DNA of 64,000 nt from Cryptosporangium minutisporangium (lineage in GTDB: Bacteria; Actinomycetota; Actinomycetes; Mycobacteriales; Cryptosporangiaceae): positions 61,801 to 125,800 of the forward strand of contig NZ_BAAAYN010000017.1 of assembly GCF_039536245.1 (NCBI RefSeq), in the 5' to 3' direction. Under the pieces are notes generated by a model. The model searched no databases, was not told where the DNA came from, and saw only the letters and a list, made by a program, of their open reading frames with translations. Made by a program: the position numbers and the translations under genes. Shown here piece after piece: positions 17,220 to 27,300 of the stretch (its first letter is position 1; each line of letters opens with the position of its first letter).

Positions 17220-18497
17220 GTGCGCAGCCTCCCGCTGCCGTTCCGTCTCGCCGTTCCGGTCGGCACTGTGCTCACAGCGCTCGCCACGGTGATGCTCTCG
17301 GCGACCCCGTCCGCCGCGTACTCGTCGAAGTACAGCGAGGTGACGCTGCTCGGCCGTTCGGGCATCTCGGCGACGGACTACCAGCCCGGCCCGGTCTCCG
17401 GCACCGCGCTCGACAAGACGACGGTGAACGGTGTCACGCCGCCGTTCGACGGGCAGCCGATCCCCGGCTTCTCGGCGGCGATCACCGCCACACCGGGCGA
17501 CCGGTCCGGCCGGCGGCTGCTGGCGATGCCGGACAACGGCTTCGGTACCAAGGCGAACTCCGCCGACTTCCTGCTGCGCGCCTACTACGTGCGGCCGCAC
17601 TACCGGACCGGGCCGTCCCGCACGCCGGGCCTCGGTAAGACTTCGATCGACGGGTTCCTCAGCTTCCGCGACCCCGACCGCAAGATCCCGTTCCCGATCG
17701 TGAACGGATCGACGAAGGACCGGCTGCTGACCGGCGCCGACTTCGACATCGAGTCGCTCCAGCGGGACGCGCAGGGCAACCTCTGGATCGGCGACGAGTT
17801 CGGACCGTACCTGGTCAAGGTCGACAAGACCGGCAAGGTCCTGCAGGCTCCGATCCCGCTCGCGGACGGCACGAAGTCGCCGCAGTCGCCGGACCTGAAG
17901 GCCGGCGAGACGCCCTCCCTCGGCGCGAGCAACGGGTTCGAGGCGATGGCGATCTCTTCGGACGGCAGGAAGCTCTACCCGATCCTCGAGGGTCCGAAGG
18001 TCGCCGACACCGACAAGGCCCGCCGGGTGGTGTACGAGTTCGACGTCCGCGCGAACAAGTACACCGGTAAGACCTGGTCGATCAACGTCAGCGCGGTCGG
18101 GAACGTGGTCGCCGACGCCCAGGTGCTGGACGGACGTCGGATCGCGTGGCTCGAGCGGGACAACTTCGAGGGCGCCGAGGCGAAGGTCAAGAAGATCCAG
18201 ATCGCCGACCTGGACACCGCCGACAGCACCGGCGCCGTGAAGTCGACGACCATCGCCGACCTGCTGAGGATCGCGGATCCGCGGCGGATCTCGACCCCGG
18301 CCCGCACCGGTGAGTTCGGCGTGGGCCCGACGTTCGCCTTCCCGTTCCAGTCGGTGGAGACGATCCTGCCGCTCACGGGCGAGAGGGTGTTCGTCACCAA
18401 CGACAACAACTTCCCGGGCAACGACGGCCGGATCACGGGCAAGGCCGACGACGTCGAGCTGATCCAGATCGTGGTGCCGGGCCTGCGCAAGCACTGA
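17220..18497 (+). CDS. Secreted esterase-like phytase-domain protein
   Basis: A 425-residue secreted protein with the esterase-like activity of phytase (Phytase-like) domain. Residues 1-36 form a signal peptide with a hydrophobic run and cleavage after PSAA. The mature domain has the family blocks GFSAAITATPG, LLAMPDNGFGTKANS, LTGADFDIESLQRDAQGNLWIGDEFGPYLVK, GFEAMAISSDGRKLYPILEG and FVTNDNNFPGNDGR. These belong to a beta-propeller fold of uncertain enzymology, often called phytase-like without proof of phytate cleavage. GTG at 17220 follows TGGAGG at good spacing and yields a clean signal peptide. It is monocistronic, with a hairpin terminator after it. Confidence 0.85.
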   Translation: MRSLPLPFRLAVPVGTVLTALATVMLSATPSAAYSSKYSEVTLLGRSGISATDYQPGPVSGTALDKTTVNGVTPPFDGQPIPGFSAAITATPGDRSGRRLLAMPDNGFGTKANSADFLLRAYYVRPHYRTGPSRTPGLGKTSIDGFLSFRDPDRKIPFPIVNGSTKDRLLTGADFDIESLQRDAQGNLWIGDEFGPYLVKVDKTGKVLQAPIPLADGTKSPQSPDLKAGETPSLGASNGFEAMAISSDGRKLYPILEGPKVADTDKARRVVYEFDVRANKYTGKTWSINVSAVGNVVADAQVLDGRRIAWLERDNFEGAEAKVKKIQIADLDTADSTGAVKSTTIADLLRIADPRRISTPARTGEFGVGPTFAFPFQSVETILPLTGERVFVTNDNNFPGNDGRITGKADDVELIQIVVPGLRKH

Positions 18498-18506
18498 CCC
18501 GCACCG

Positions 18507-18535
18507 AGGCGGCCCCGCGCTTCGCGGGGCCGCCT
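18507..18535 (+). terminator. Hairpin terminator
   Basis: A perfect 13-bp stem, arms 18507-18519 and 18523-18535, around CTT. It lies 10 bp after the phytase-like gene. Confidence 0.85.
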
Positions 18536-18688
18536 GGTAGCGCACTGCGGGTCCGCTGCGGGACGATGGACGAACGTGCCCGCCTGGTGAGCCGATGACC
18601 ACTCGATCCGTCGTTAACGGCGTGCAATACTGCGGATCCGAGCAAAGCCGCCCGGAAAAGATCGCGAAACAGCGCCCCTGGAGGACCG

Positions 18689-20119
18689 ATGACTCAGACC
18701 GACCACCGCGTCGTCGACTCGGCAGGCGCCGGCAGCGTCCCGCAGGAGCGCAAGCTGGTCACCGCGATCCCCGGCCCACGCTCGACCGAGTTGCTGGCCC
18801 GCCGCAACGCGGCCGTCGCGCAGGGCGTCAGCGTCACGCTCCCGGTGTTCGTGACCGCTGCGGGCGGCGGCATCATCGTGGACGTCGACGGCAACCAGCT
18901 CATCGACCTCGGCTCCGGCATCGCGGTGACGAACGTCGGGAACGCGAACCCGGCCGTGGCCGCTGCGGTGGCCACACAGGCTGCCGCGTTCACCCACACC
19001 TGTTTCATGGTCACCCCGTACGAGGGGTACGTGGCGGTCTGCGAGGCGCTGAACCGCCTCACCCCGGGCGACTACGAGAAGCGGTCGGCACTGTTCAACT
19101 CCGGCGCCGAGGCGGTGGAGAACGCAGTCAAGATCGCCCGCGCGTACACCAAGCGCCAGGCCGTCGTCGTCTTCGACCACGGCTACCACGGCCGGACGAA
19201 CCTGACGATGGCGCTGACCGCGAAGAACATGCCGTACAAGCACTCGTTCGGCCCGTTCGCGCCCGAGGTCTACCGGCTCCCGATGTCCTACCCGTACCGC
19301 GACGAAGCGGCGGGGCTGGACGCCTCCGGCCCGGCCGCGGCGGCGCGGGCACTCAGCGTCCTCGACAAGCAGGTGGGGGCGGAGAACGTCGCCGCGCTGG
19401 TGATCGAGCCGATCCAGGGCGAGGGCGGCTTCATCGAGCCCGCGCCTGGCTTCCTCGCTGCGCTCGCGGAGTACTGCCGGGAGCACGGCATCGTCTTCGT
19501 CGCGGACGAGATCCAGACCGGCTTCGGGCGTACCGGCTCGTTGTTCGCGTCCGAGCACGAGGGGATCGTGCCGGACCTGGTGACGACCGCGAAGGGCATC
19601 GCAGGCGGCATGCCGCTGGCGGCGGTCACCGGCCGGGCCGAGATCATGGACGCCGCCCACGTCGGCGGGCTCGGTGGGACGTACGGCGGTAACCCGGTCG
19701 CGTGCGCCGCGGCGCTCGCCGCGATCGACGAGATCGAGTCCGGTGACCTGGCCGGGCGGGCGCGGCGGATCGGCGAGGTCATGCTGCCGGCGCTGCACGA
19801 ACTCGCCGAGCGGCACTCGTGGCTGGGCAACATCCGCGGACGCGGTGCGATGCTCGCCGTCGAGTTGGTCGAGCCGGGCACCACCAACCCCGCACCTCAG
19901 CTCGCGGCCGCCGTGAACAAGGCGTGCCACCAGCGCGGGCTGGTGACGCTGAGCTGCGGCACGTACGGCAACGTGCTCCGGTTCCTGCCGCCGCTGGTGA
20001 TCGGCGAAGAGCTCCTCCGCGAGGCGCTCGCCCTGATTACCGAGGCGTTCGACGAGGTCGCCGCCGGCCTGACGCCGGTGCCTGCCACCGCTCCGGAGCG
20101 CACCACCGACACCGACTAA
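18689..20119 (+). CDS. gabT: 4-aminobutyrate aminotransferase
   Basis: A 476-residue class III PLP-dependent aminotransferase. Expected residues are present: NSGAEAVENAVKIAR (PLP phosphate-binding loop), FDHGYHGRTNLTMALT, EPIQGEGGFIEPAPGF, VADEIQTGFGRTG with the PLP-ring aspartate, and the Schiff-base lysine in TTAKGIAGGMP. The pattern GLGGTYGGNPVACAAALAAI matches GabT closely. It converts GABA and 2-oxoglutarate to succinate semialdehyde and glutamate. An aldehyde dehydrogenase able to take the next step lies in the same region in opposite orientation. ATG at 18689 follows CTGGAGGACCG. Other omega-amino acids such as 5-aminovalerate could also be substrates. Confidence 0.92.
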   Translation: MTQTDHRVVDSAGAGSVPQERKLVTAIPGPRSTELLARRNAAVAQGVSVTLPVFVTAAGGGIIVDVDGNQLIDLGSGIAVTNVGNANPAVAAAVATQAAAFTHTCFMVTPYEGYVAVCEALNRLTPGDYEKRSALFNSGAEAVENAVKIARAYTKRQAVVVFDHGYHGRTNLTMALTAKNMPYKHSFGPFAPEVYRLPMSYPYRDEAAGLDASGPAAAARALSVLDKQVGAENVAALVIEPIQGEGGFIEPAPGFLAALAEYCREHGIVFVADEIQTGFGRTGSLFASEHEGIVPDLVTTAKGIAGGMPLAAVTGRAEIMDAAHVGGLGGTYGGNPVACAAALAAIDEIESGDLAGRARRIGEVMLPALHELAERHSWLGNIRGRGAMLAVELVEPGTTNPAPQLAAAVNKACHQRGLVTLSCGTYGNVLRFLPPLVIGEELLREALALITEAFDEVAAGLTPVPATAPERTTDTD

Positions 20120-20146
20120 GTGCACCGCGACCATTCTGCTCTGAGC

Positions 20147-20313
20147 TGGAGCCCGTTCAGGGCGAGGCTGGCGTCCGAGCGCGCCGACACCTACTCGGGT
20201 TGGCCCTTACCGTCAGGCGCGCCACGCGTCAGCGCCCCTGGGGCCGTGACCTCGGGCCTGCCGTCATAGAGAGGCGCGCTCGGCCGTCAGGCTCGTTCTG
20301 AGCGGGCCGCCCT
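20147..20313. repeat. Dispersed long-hairpin element, copy 1
   Basis: Left arm 20147-20185 begins CTGGAGCCCGTTCAGGGCGA. Right arm 20271-20313 is largely complementary to it, including a fully paired GAGCGCGCC and several further runs. The loop is about 85 bases. The right arm encodes the last codons of the adjacent TetR gene. Related elements lie at 35731-35895 and 58128-58232, with a left-arm fragment at 40795-40812. Confidence 0.7.
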
Positions 20314-20890
20314 CCGTGCCGCACTCCAGAACGGCTAGGACTGCGGAGCAGATCGTCTCCTGCTCGTCCGGCGTGAGCAGCGGCCGCTGCGGCTGGCCGT
20401 CCGGACCGCTGTGGTCGTGGTGCAGCAATCCGGACATCAGCGCGCCCATCGCGCACCGGCCGCGCAGCAGCGCGGTCGGATCGTCCGAACCGGCGAGAAC
20501 CCGCAGCAGAGACGCCACCCGGTTCGCCATCCCGAGACGCTCGAACATCGCGTGCTTCACCGACGGATCGCTGAGCACCGCGTTGAGGAACTCACCGCGC
20601 TCGTTCATCTGCGTGATCAGCCGCTTGACCAGCTCGGCCCGGGACCACTGCCCGGCCGCGGTCGCGGCGATGATCCGGTCGATGTCGTCCATGAACGGCG
20701 TCAGCAGCGCCTGCAGCACCTCTTCCTTCGACGGGAAGTGGTAGTACAGCGCCGCCTTCGTCATCCCGACCCGCACCGCGAGGTCGCGAATGGACGTGCC
20801 CGCGAACCCGCGCTGCTCGAACAACTCGGTCGCGGCGTCGAGGATCCGCTGCCGGGTGCCCTCGGCCGTACTTCCAGCCGTCCGCCCCAC
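20264..20890 (-). CDS. TetR-family transcriptional regulator
   Basis: A 208-residue TetR/AcrR repressor. Residues 11-57 hold the helix-turn-helix domain (TRQRILDAATELFEQRGFAGTSIRDLAVRVGMTKAALYYHFPSKEEVL). The remaining helices form the ligand-binding domain, which has no recognisable specificity. GTG at 20890 is preceded by GAGAGGAG. It is divergent from an MMPL exporter, with a near-palindromic site in the shared region, so it probably represses that pump until a ligand binds. The final 16 or so codons, including LRTSLTAERASL, lie within a copy of the dispersed hairpin element and may have been acquired with it. Confidence 0.9.
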   Translation of the reverse strand: MGRTAGSTAEGTRQRILDAATELFEQRGFAGTSIRDLAVRVGMTKAALYYHFPSKEEVLQALLTPFMDDIDRIIAATAAGQWSRAELVKRLITQMNERGEFLNAVLSDPSVKHAMFERLGMANRVASLLRVLAGSDDPTALLRGRCAMGALMSGLLHHDHSGPDGQPQRPLLTPDEQETICSAVLAVLECGTEGGPLRTSLTAERASL

Positions 20891-21060
20891 GTCACGCTCC
20901 TCTCCGCTAGGCGTTCGACTGCCAAGCGTACGAACTATGCGCTCCCCCGCACAGGGTCCGGCGGTACTGGACCGTAACCGCTACGACCCCACGACGACTC
21001 CACCCGGCCTACCCACGCGCTGCCGGATGTGAACTCTGCGTGACGACACGCACTAGTCAG

Positions 21061-21110
21061 TTGACATGCCGCCCTAGGCTGCCCAAAGTATTAACCGACC
21101 GTTCGATTAA
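21061..21110 (+). promoter_or_regulatory. Promoter and TetR-type operator for the MMPL exporter
   Basis: TTGACA at 21061-21066 is a consensus -35 box, with candidate -10 sequences 17-19 bp downstream (CAAAGT or AAGTAT). Directly after it, 21091-21110 reads TTAACCGACCGTTCGATTAA, which is self-complementary at 16 of 20 positions. Its placement over the start of transcription fits a TetR-family operator. The region is divergent between tetR and the exporter. Confidence 0.6.
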
Positions 21111-21134
21111 TTCAATCCCGCGGGGGTGTGACCG

Positions 21135-23333
21135 ATGGCCGGACTGGCCAGGTGGTGCTATCGCCATCGAATCGTCGTGGTGGTCCTCTGGGTCGTCGGG
21201 TTGCTGGGCCTCGGTGCCGCCAGCCAGACGGCGGGTTCCGCTTACAACGATAGCTTCGCGTTACCAGGCACTGAATCGACAAAGGCCCTGGACCTTCTCC
21301 AGAACGCTTTCCCCGAGGCGGCCGGCGACCAGAACACGATCGTCTGGCACACCGACTCCGGTTCGGTGAAGGACCCCGCGGTCCAGCAGCGCATCGACGA
21401 GATGCTCGCCGAGGTCGCCGACTCCCCGTCCGTTACCTCGGTGACCAGCCCGTATACCGATCAGGGCGCGACGCAGATCAGCCGGGACGGCACGATCGCC
21501 TACGCCACCGTGACGTTCAACGGGCAGGCCGAAGAGATCGACCTCGAACACATCGAGAACGTGATCGGGCTCGCTGAGGACGCCCGCACCGACGGCCTCG
21601 ACGTCGAGCTCGGCGGCAACGCGATCCAGGTGGCGACCCAGGCTCCGCCGGGCAGCTCCGAGATCTACGGCCTGATGGCCGCCGCGGTAATCCTGCTGAT
21701 CGCGTTCGGCTCCGTGCTGGCGATGGCGATCCCGCTGATCACCGCGGTGCTGGCGCTGGCCGGGGGTCTGACGGCGACCATCCTGCTCAGCCACGTGATG
21801 TCGGTGGCGACGATCGCGCCCACCGTGGGCGCGCTGATCGGCCTCGGTGTCGGCATCGACTACGCGCTGTTCATCGTCACCCGGCACCGCAACGGCCTCA
21901 AGGCAGGCCTGTCGGTCGAAGAATCGACGATTCGAGCGCTGAACACGTCCGGCCGCGCCGTGGTGTTCGCAGGCATCACGGTCTGCATCGCCCTGCTCGG
22001 CTTGCTCGTGCTCAATCTCAGCTTCCTCACCGGCATCGGCGTCTCGGCCTCGGTCGTGGTGCTCTTCTCCGTTCTCGCTGCGGTGACCCTGCTCCCGGCG
22101 CTGCTCGGCTTCTTCGGGATGCGGGTGCTCTCCCGCCGGGAGCGGCGCCGACTGGCCGCCGAAGGGCCGCACGACGCGGCCACGCGCGGTGTCTGGGCCC
22201 GCTGGGCCGGAATCGTGGAGCGACGTCCGCGGATGCTGGCCGCGATCGCGATCACCCTCATCGCGGTGCTCTCGATCCCGACCCTCTCGATCCGGCTCGG
22301 CTCGTCCGACCAGGGCAACAACCCCGCCGACACGACCACCCGCAAGGCGTACGACCTGCTGGCCGACGGCTTCGGGCCGGGTTTCAACGGACCGCTGCAG
22401 CTGGTCGCCGAGCTGAAGTCGCCCGGTGACACCGCCGCGCTGAACGAGCTGGTGGAGCGGGTCCGGGACGACTCCGGCGTCGCCGCGGTGATGGCGATGC
22501 CGACCGAGCCCGGGGCGGAACTGGCGATCGTCCAGGTGATCCCGACCACGTCACCGCAGTCGGAGCAGACCAGCGAGCTGATCACCCGGCTGCGCGAGGA
22601 CGTGGTGCCGAGCGTCGAGCAGGGCAACACGATCCAGGTGCACGTGGGCGGTCTGACCGCGATCTTCGACGACTTCGCCGACGTGCTCACCAGCAAGCTT
22701 CCGCTGTTCCTCGGCGTGATCATCGGGCTGGGCTTCCTGCTGCTGATGGTGGCGTTCCGCAGCCTGTTGGTGCCGCTCACCGCGGCGGTGATGAACGTGC
22801 TCGCAGCGGCGGCGTCGTTCGGGGTGATCGTCGCGGTGTTCCAGTGGGGTTGGGGCGTCGAAGCGCTGGGCGGCGGCGCCGCCGGGCCGGTCGAGGCGTT
22901 CATGCCGGTGATGATGCTGGCGATCCTGTTCGGACTCTCGATGGACTACCAGGTGTTCCTGGTCAGCCGGATGCACGAGGAGTGGGTGCACACCGGCGAC
23001 AACCGGCGAGCGGTCAGGGTCGGCCAGGCCAGCACCGGTCGGGTGATCACGGCGGCGGCGGCGATCATGATCTTCGTCTTCGGTGCGTTCATCTTCGAGG
23101 GCGAGCGGGTGATCGCGGAGTTCGGAGTCGGACTGGCGAGCGCCGTCTTCATCGACGCGTTCATCCTCCGGACGCTGCTCGTGCCCGCGCTGATGCACCT
23201 GTTCGGCTCGGCGAACTGGTGGATCCCGAAGTGGCTGGACCGGATCCTGCCGCACCTCACGGTCGAGCCGGCCGACGAGCCGGTGGCACCGCCCCGCCCG
23301 GAGGAGAAGCCCGAGCCGGTCCCGGTGGGCTGA
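21135..23333 (+). CDS. MMPL/RND-family exporter
   Basis: A 732-residue MMPL transporter. It starts with a helix (YRHRIVVVVLWVVGLLGLG), then an extracytoplasmic domain with the motif FALPGTESTKALDLLQ, a helix bundle bearing GLGVGIDYALFIVTRHRNGL, a second external domain, and a second bundle bearing FGLSMDYQVFLVSRMHEEW. The C-terminal 30 residues are Pro/Glu-rich and cytoplasmic. It is only distantly similar to the MMPL protein at 10056-12155 and is closer to the YdfJ/SCO-type drug and lipid exporters. The divergent TetR repressor and operator suggest inducible expression. The substrate is unknown; lipids or a hydrophobic toxin are plausible. Confidence 0.92.
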   Translation: MAGLARWCYRHRIVVVVLWVVGLLGLGAASQTAGSAYNDSFALPGTESTKALDLLQNAFPEAAGDQNTIVWHTDSGSVKDPAVQQRIDEMLAEVADSPSVTSVTSPYTDQGATQISRDGTIAYATVTFNGQAEEIDLEHIENVIGLAEDARTDGLDVELGGNAIQVATQAPPGSSEIYGLMAAAVILLIAFGSVLAMAIPLITAVLALAGGLTATILLSHVMSVATIAPTVGALIGLGVGIDYALFIVTRHRNGLKAGLSVEESTIRALNTSGRAVVFAGITVCIALLGLLVLNLSFLTGIGVSASVVVLFSVLAAVTLLPALLGFFGMRVLSRRERRRLAAEGPHDAATRGVWARWAGIVERRPRMLAAIAITLIAVLSIPTLSIRLGSSDQGNNPADTTTRKAYDLLADGFGPGFNGPLQLVAELKSPGDTAALNELVERVRDDSGVAAVMAMPTEPGAELAIVQVIPTTSPQSEQTSELITRLREDVVPSVEQGNTIQVHVGGLTAIFDDFADVLTSKLPLFLGVIIGLGFLLLMVAFRSLLVPLTAAVMNVLAAAASFGVIVAVFQWGWGVEALGGGAAGPVEAFMPVMMLAILFGLSMDYQVFLVSRMHEEWVHTGDNRRAVRVGQASTGRVITAAAAIMIFVFGAFIFEGERVIAEFGVGLASAVFIDAFILRTLLVPALMHLFGSANWWIPKWLDRILPHLTVEPADEPVAPPRPEEKPEPVPVG

Positions 23334-23371
23334 CCGACCGCGCGGAAAAACACGCTTGCCCACAAGCGACT

Positions 23372-23403
23372 CCCGCCGGACGCTGGAAACGGCGTCCGGC
23401 GGG
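23372..23403 (+). terminator. Hairpin between MMPL and DedA genes
   Basis: Perfect 12-bp stem, arms 23372-23383 and 23392-23403, with loop TGGAAACG. It separates the MMPL gene from the DedA gene downstream on the same strand. Confidence 0.8.
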
Positions 23404-23451
23404 ATCCGGCCCTACGGCGGCCGGTGCCGAGCCGCCGCGAAGGAGGCGTGA

Positions 23452-24276
23452 ATGGACACGGTCGTCACGCTCGTGACCGACCTCCGTGCCCCCGTCCTCT
23501 ACGCCTTGATCCTCGCCATCGTCTTCGCCGAGACCGCCGTCCTGCTGGGCATGCTCCTCCCGGGTGAGACCGCGGCGATCGTCGCCGGGGTCCTCGCCAG
23601 CCAGCAGCAACTCTCGCTGCAGGCCGTCATCCCGTTGGTGGTGGTGGCTGCGATCGCCGGTGACACCACCGGTTACCTGCTCGGTCGACGCTTCGGCCCG
23701 AACGTGCTGGAGGGCCGGCTGCTGCGGCGGCGGCACGACCAAGTCGAGCGCGCCGCCGCGTCACTGCGTCGCCACGGCTGGCTGGTGATCGTCGTCAGCC
23801 GATTCCTGCCGTTCCTCCGCACCGTGACCCCGGCCGCGGCCGGGGTGTCGCGGTTGCCGTACCCGGCGTTCTTCGCGGCCAGCGTCGCGGGCTGCGTGCT
23901 GTGGGGCGTGGGCTGCCCGGTGCTGGGATATCTGGCCGCCGACTCGTACGAGCGGGTCGAGGAGGTCGTCGGCAACACCGGCATCATCGTTCTCGCGCTG
24001 CTGGCGCTGACCGGCTGGGTGGTGCGGGTCCGGCGTCGGCGCCGCGCCCGGCAGGTCGCTGCGCCGGACGGTTCCGGCGTCTCGTCGGAGCCGGCTGACG
24101 CTCCGGACCTTCCGGACGCCCACCCGGTCGCCACCAGCACCCCGCCGGAAGCACCCGCCGCTGAGCCGCAGCCCCGCGACGATCCGGCCACCGTCCGACC
24201 GACGAGCCCGGCCGGCACCACCGGCTCGATCGACGTCCTCCGCCCACGCCGACGGACCGACCGCCGCCGCCCCTGA
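23452..24276 (+). CDS. DedA-family membrane protein with long C-terminal tail
   Basis: A 274-residue DedA (VTT-domain) protein. Characteristic blocks are FAETAVLLGMLLPGETAAIVAGVLAS near residue 24, AIAGDTTGYLLGRRFG near 68, and SRFLPFLRTVTPAAAGVSRLPYPAFFAASVAGCVLWG near 115. A last helix (GIIVLALLALTGWVVRV) follows. Residues 205-274 are a Pro/Ala/Asp-rich cytoplasmic tail unusual for the family. Likely role is membrane lipid or undecaprenyl-phosphate translocation. ATG at 23452 follows GAAGGAGG. It is more divergent from the DedA protein at 1385-2113 than a recent duplicate would be. Confidence 0.88.
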   Translation: MDTVVTLVTDLRAPVLYALILAIVFAETAVLLGMLLPGETAAIVAGVLASQQQLSLQAVIPLVVVAAIAGDTTGYLLGRRFGPNVLEGRLLRRRHDQVERAAASLRRHGWLVIVVSRFLPFLRTVTPAAAGVSRLPYPAFFAASVAGCVLWGVGCPVLGYLAADSYERVEEVVGNTGIIVLALLALTGWVVRVRRRRRARQVAAPDGSGVSSEPADAPDLPDAHPVATSTPPEAPAAEPQPRDDPATVRPTSPAGTTGSIDVLRPRRRTDRRRP

Positions 24277-24377
24277 CCACCGTTCCACCACCGCAAGATC
24301 GCCCAGAGGGGAACTCCGTCGCGATCGATGTGACAGGAGGCAGAGAATGAACCCCAAACGGCGGAGGTGGGCCAACG

Positions 24378-27300
24378 GTGGAGGTCGGACTACTCGGCGC
24401 GGTCGAGGTCAGGGCAGACGGCGCACCCGTCGCCGTCGGCGGCCAACGGTTGCGTGCGGTGCTGGCCCGCCTTGCCCTGGACGCTGGTCGTCTGGTCACC
24501 GTCGACGCACTGGTCGACGCCGTCTGGGGGGACGAACCGCCCGCCGGGGCGGTGAACGCTCTGCAATCGCTCGTCAGTCGGCTCCGCCGGGCGCTGCCCA
24601 ACGGAGCCGTCGAGTCGGTGCCTGCCGGTTATCGGCTGGCGGTCGATCCGGACGCCGTGGACGCGCACCGCTTCGAGCGGGCAGCGACGTCCGGGCGCCG
24701 CGCGCTGGAGGGCGGTGACCCGCTCGGGGCCGCCACGACGCTCCGGGAAGCGCTGGCGCTGTGGCGTGGGCCGGTGCTGGCCGACGTCGGCGACGTGCCG
24801 TTCCGTGGGGCGGTCGTCACTCGGCTGGAGAACGCCCGGCTCGGCGCTCTGGAGGACCGAATCCACGCCGACCTCGCGCTCGGACGGCACGCGGACGTCG
24901 TCCCGGAATTGGAAGTTCTCGTCGAGGAGCACCCACTGCGCGAGCGTCCGCACGCGCAGTTGATGCTCGCGCTCGGCGGCGCGTCCCGGCAGGCGGACGC
25001 GCTGGCCGTGTACGACCGGATCCGCCGTCGGCTCGCCGATGAGCTCGGCGTCGACCCGGGGCCGGTGCTGGCGGCCGCGCACGCCAGCGTGCTCGGCGCG
25101 CCCACCCGACGGACCGCGGACAACAGCGCCCGGCCGCCGCGCACCGTCCGTCCGCCGGAGCCGAGGACGCCAGAGCCGAGGGCGCCGGAGAGCGGGGCAC
25201 CGAACCGACCGCGGGGCAACCTGCGACCGCAGCTCAACAGTTTCGTCGGTCGCCGGACCGAGCTGGCCGCGGTCGCCGACCTACTGACCACCGAGCGGCT
25301 GATCACGTTGATCGGTCCGGGTGGTGCGGGCAAGACCCGGCTGGCCGAGGAGTCCGGCGCGCGGCTCGCCGACCGCTGCCCCGGCGGCGTCTGGATGGTG
25401 GCGCTGGCGCCGGTCGGTGACGGCAGCGAGGTACCCCAGACGGTGCTCACCAGCCTGGGGCGCCGCCAGGTCGGCCTGCTCGACCGCGGCCGGCCCGGTG
25501 TCGAGGGAGCTGGTCCGCCGGACGTGCACGAGATCCTCACCAAGGCGCTGAGCGCGGGCCCCACGCTGCTCGTGCTCGACAACTGCGAACACCTGATCGA
25601 GTCGGTCGCCGCGCTCGCCCACTCGCTGCTGCTCGACTGCCCGGAGCTGCGGATCATCGCCACCAGCCGGGAGCCGCTCGGCGTGCCGGGCGAGCGGCTC
25701 CACTCGGTGCCCAGTCTGGCTCTCCCGCCGCTCGGCATGCCCACGCCCGCCCAGGCCGCGCGCTACCCGGCCGTCCAGCTCCTGGTCGACCGGGCCGCGG
25801 CCGTCCGCCCCGGGTTCGCCCTGAACCCGGAGAACGTCGCCGCGGTGGTCGAGATCTGCCGGCGGTTGGACGGTCTGCCGCTGGCACTGGAGCTGGCCGC
25901 CGCCCGGCTGCGGTCGGTCTCCCCCCAGCAGCTGGCCGCCCGGCTCGGGGACCGGTTCCGGTTGCTCACCGGCGGCAGCCGCACCGCGCTCCCCCGCCAC
26001 CAGACGCTGCGCGCCGTCGTGGCCTGGAGCTGGGAGCTGCTGAGCGTCCCAGAGCAGGTGCTCTGGCGACGCCTGTCGCAGTTCCCCGCGGGCGCCACGC
26101 TGGAGGCGGCCGAACAGGTCTGCGCGGACGAGGAGCTGCTGCCGCCCGCCGATGTGCTGGACACGCTCGCGTCGCTGGTGGACAAGTCGCTCATCGAGCT
26201 GGTCGCCGACGTCGACCCGCCGCGCTACCGGATGCTGGAGACCGTCCGCGCGTTCGGTGCCGAGCGGCTGACGGACGCGGGCGAGACGGCCCGGACACGG
26301 GACGCACTGCTCGCCTACTACCTCGAGATGGTCGAGACGGCCGAGCCGAAGCTGCGCGGCGCGGAACAGGCCGTCTGGACCGCTCGCCTGACGCTCGAGT
26401 ACGAGAACATCAGCGCCGCGCTCCGGTGGGCCGTCGACCAGCGACGCGCAGATTCGGCGGTCCGGTTGGTCGCCGCCTTGGCCTGGTACTTGACGGTCCG
26501 CGGCGCGCACCAGGAGGCGGCCCGCTGGTGCCAGGCCGTCCTCCCGCTCGTCGACGAGGCGCCGCCGGTCAGCGCGGCGGTCGTCCGCGCGTTCACGGGT
26601 CTGATGGAGGCGAGCACCAGCACCGACTACCTCGCCGCACGCGAGCAGGCCCGCCGCATCGCAACGGAGATCGCACCCTACGTCGCGGCTCCGGACGCCC
26701 CGCCGATTCTGATCCTGGCCGACAGCATCGTCGGGTTCTTCGCCGATCAGAACGACCGCATCCGGGTCTCGCTCAACCGCGCCCGTACTCATCCCGACCC
26801 CTGGCTCCGCGCGCTCGGGATCTTCCTCGAAGCGGCGATCATGGAGAACGACGGGGACCTCGCCGGCGCCGAGCCGTTGTTCAACGCCGCCCGCGACGCG
26901 TTCGACGCGGTCGGCGACCGCTGGGGGCGGGGAGCCACGCTGAGTGCGTTGGCCGGTATCAAAGCACTCCGGGGTGATCACCATGGTGCGATCGCCGCCC
27001 TGGAGGAAGCCGACCAACTGATCACCGAGCTGGACGGCTTGGACGACCGGCCACGGATCCTGCTCCAGCTCTCGCTGCAGTGGGCCCGGCTCGGCGACTC
27101 GCAGCGCTCCGACCAGTACCTCGAGGAGAGCGCCGACGCGGTCGCGCGGATAGGAGACGACGCCTCGACCCGAGGGTTCTTCGGCGCGATCGAGGCGACC
27201 GTGCGTCGGCTCAACGGCGACGTGCAGACCGCCGCCGTGCTGCTCGCCGACGAATTGGCCAGGTACCGCGTGACCCCGTACGGACCACCGCAGATCAGAT

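Noticed and set aside
17004-18602. Minus-strand open frame extending the aldehyde dehydrogenase by over 500 residues
   Set aside because: It is antisense to the phytase-like gene. The dehydrogenase has a good ribosome site at its own ATG at 17003.
20147-20313. Dispersed hairpin interpreted as an insertion sequence
   Set aside because: The elements are 105-167 bases long, encode no transposase and show no clear target-site duplication, so only a repeat is claimed.
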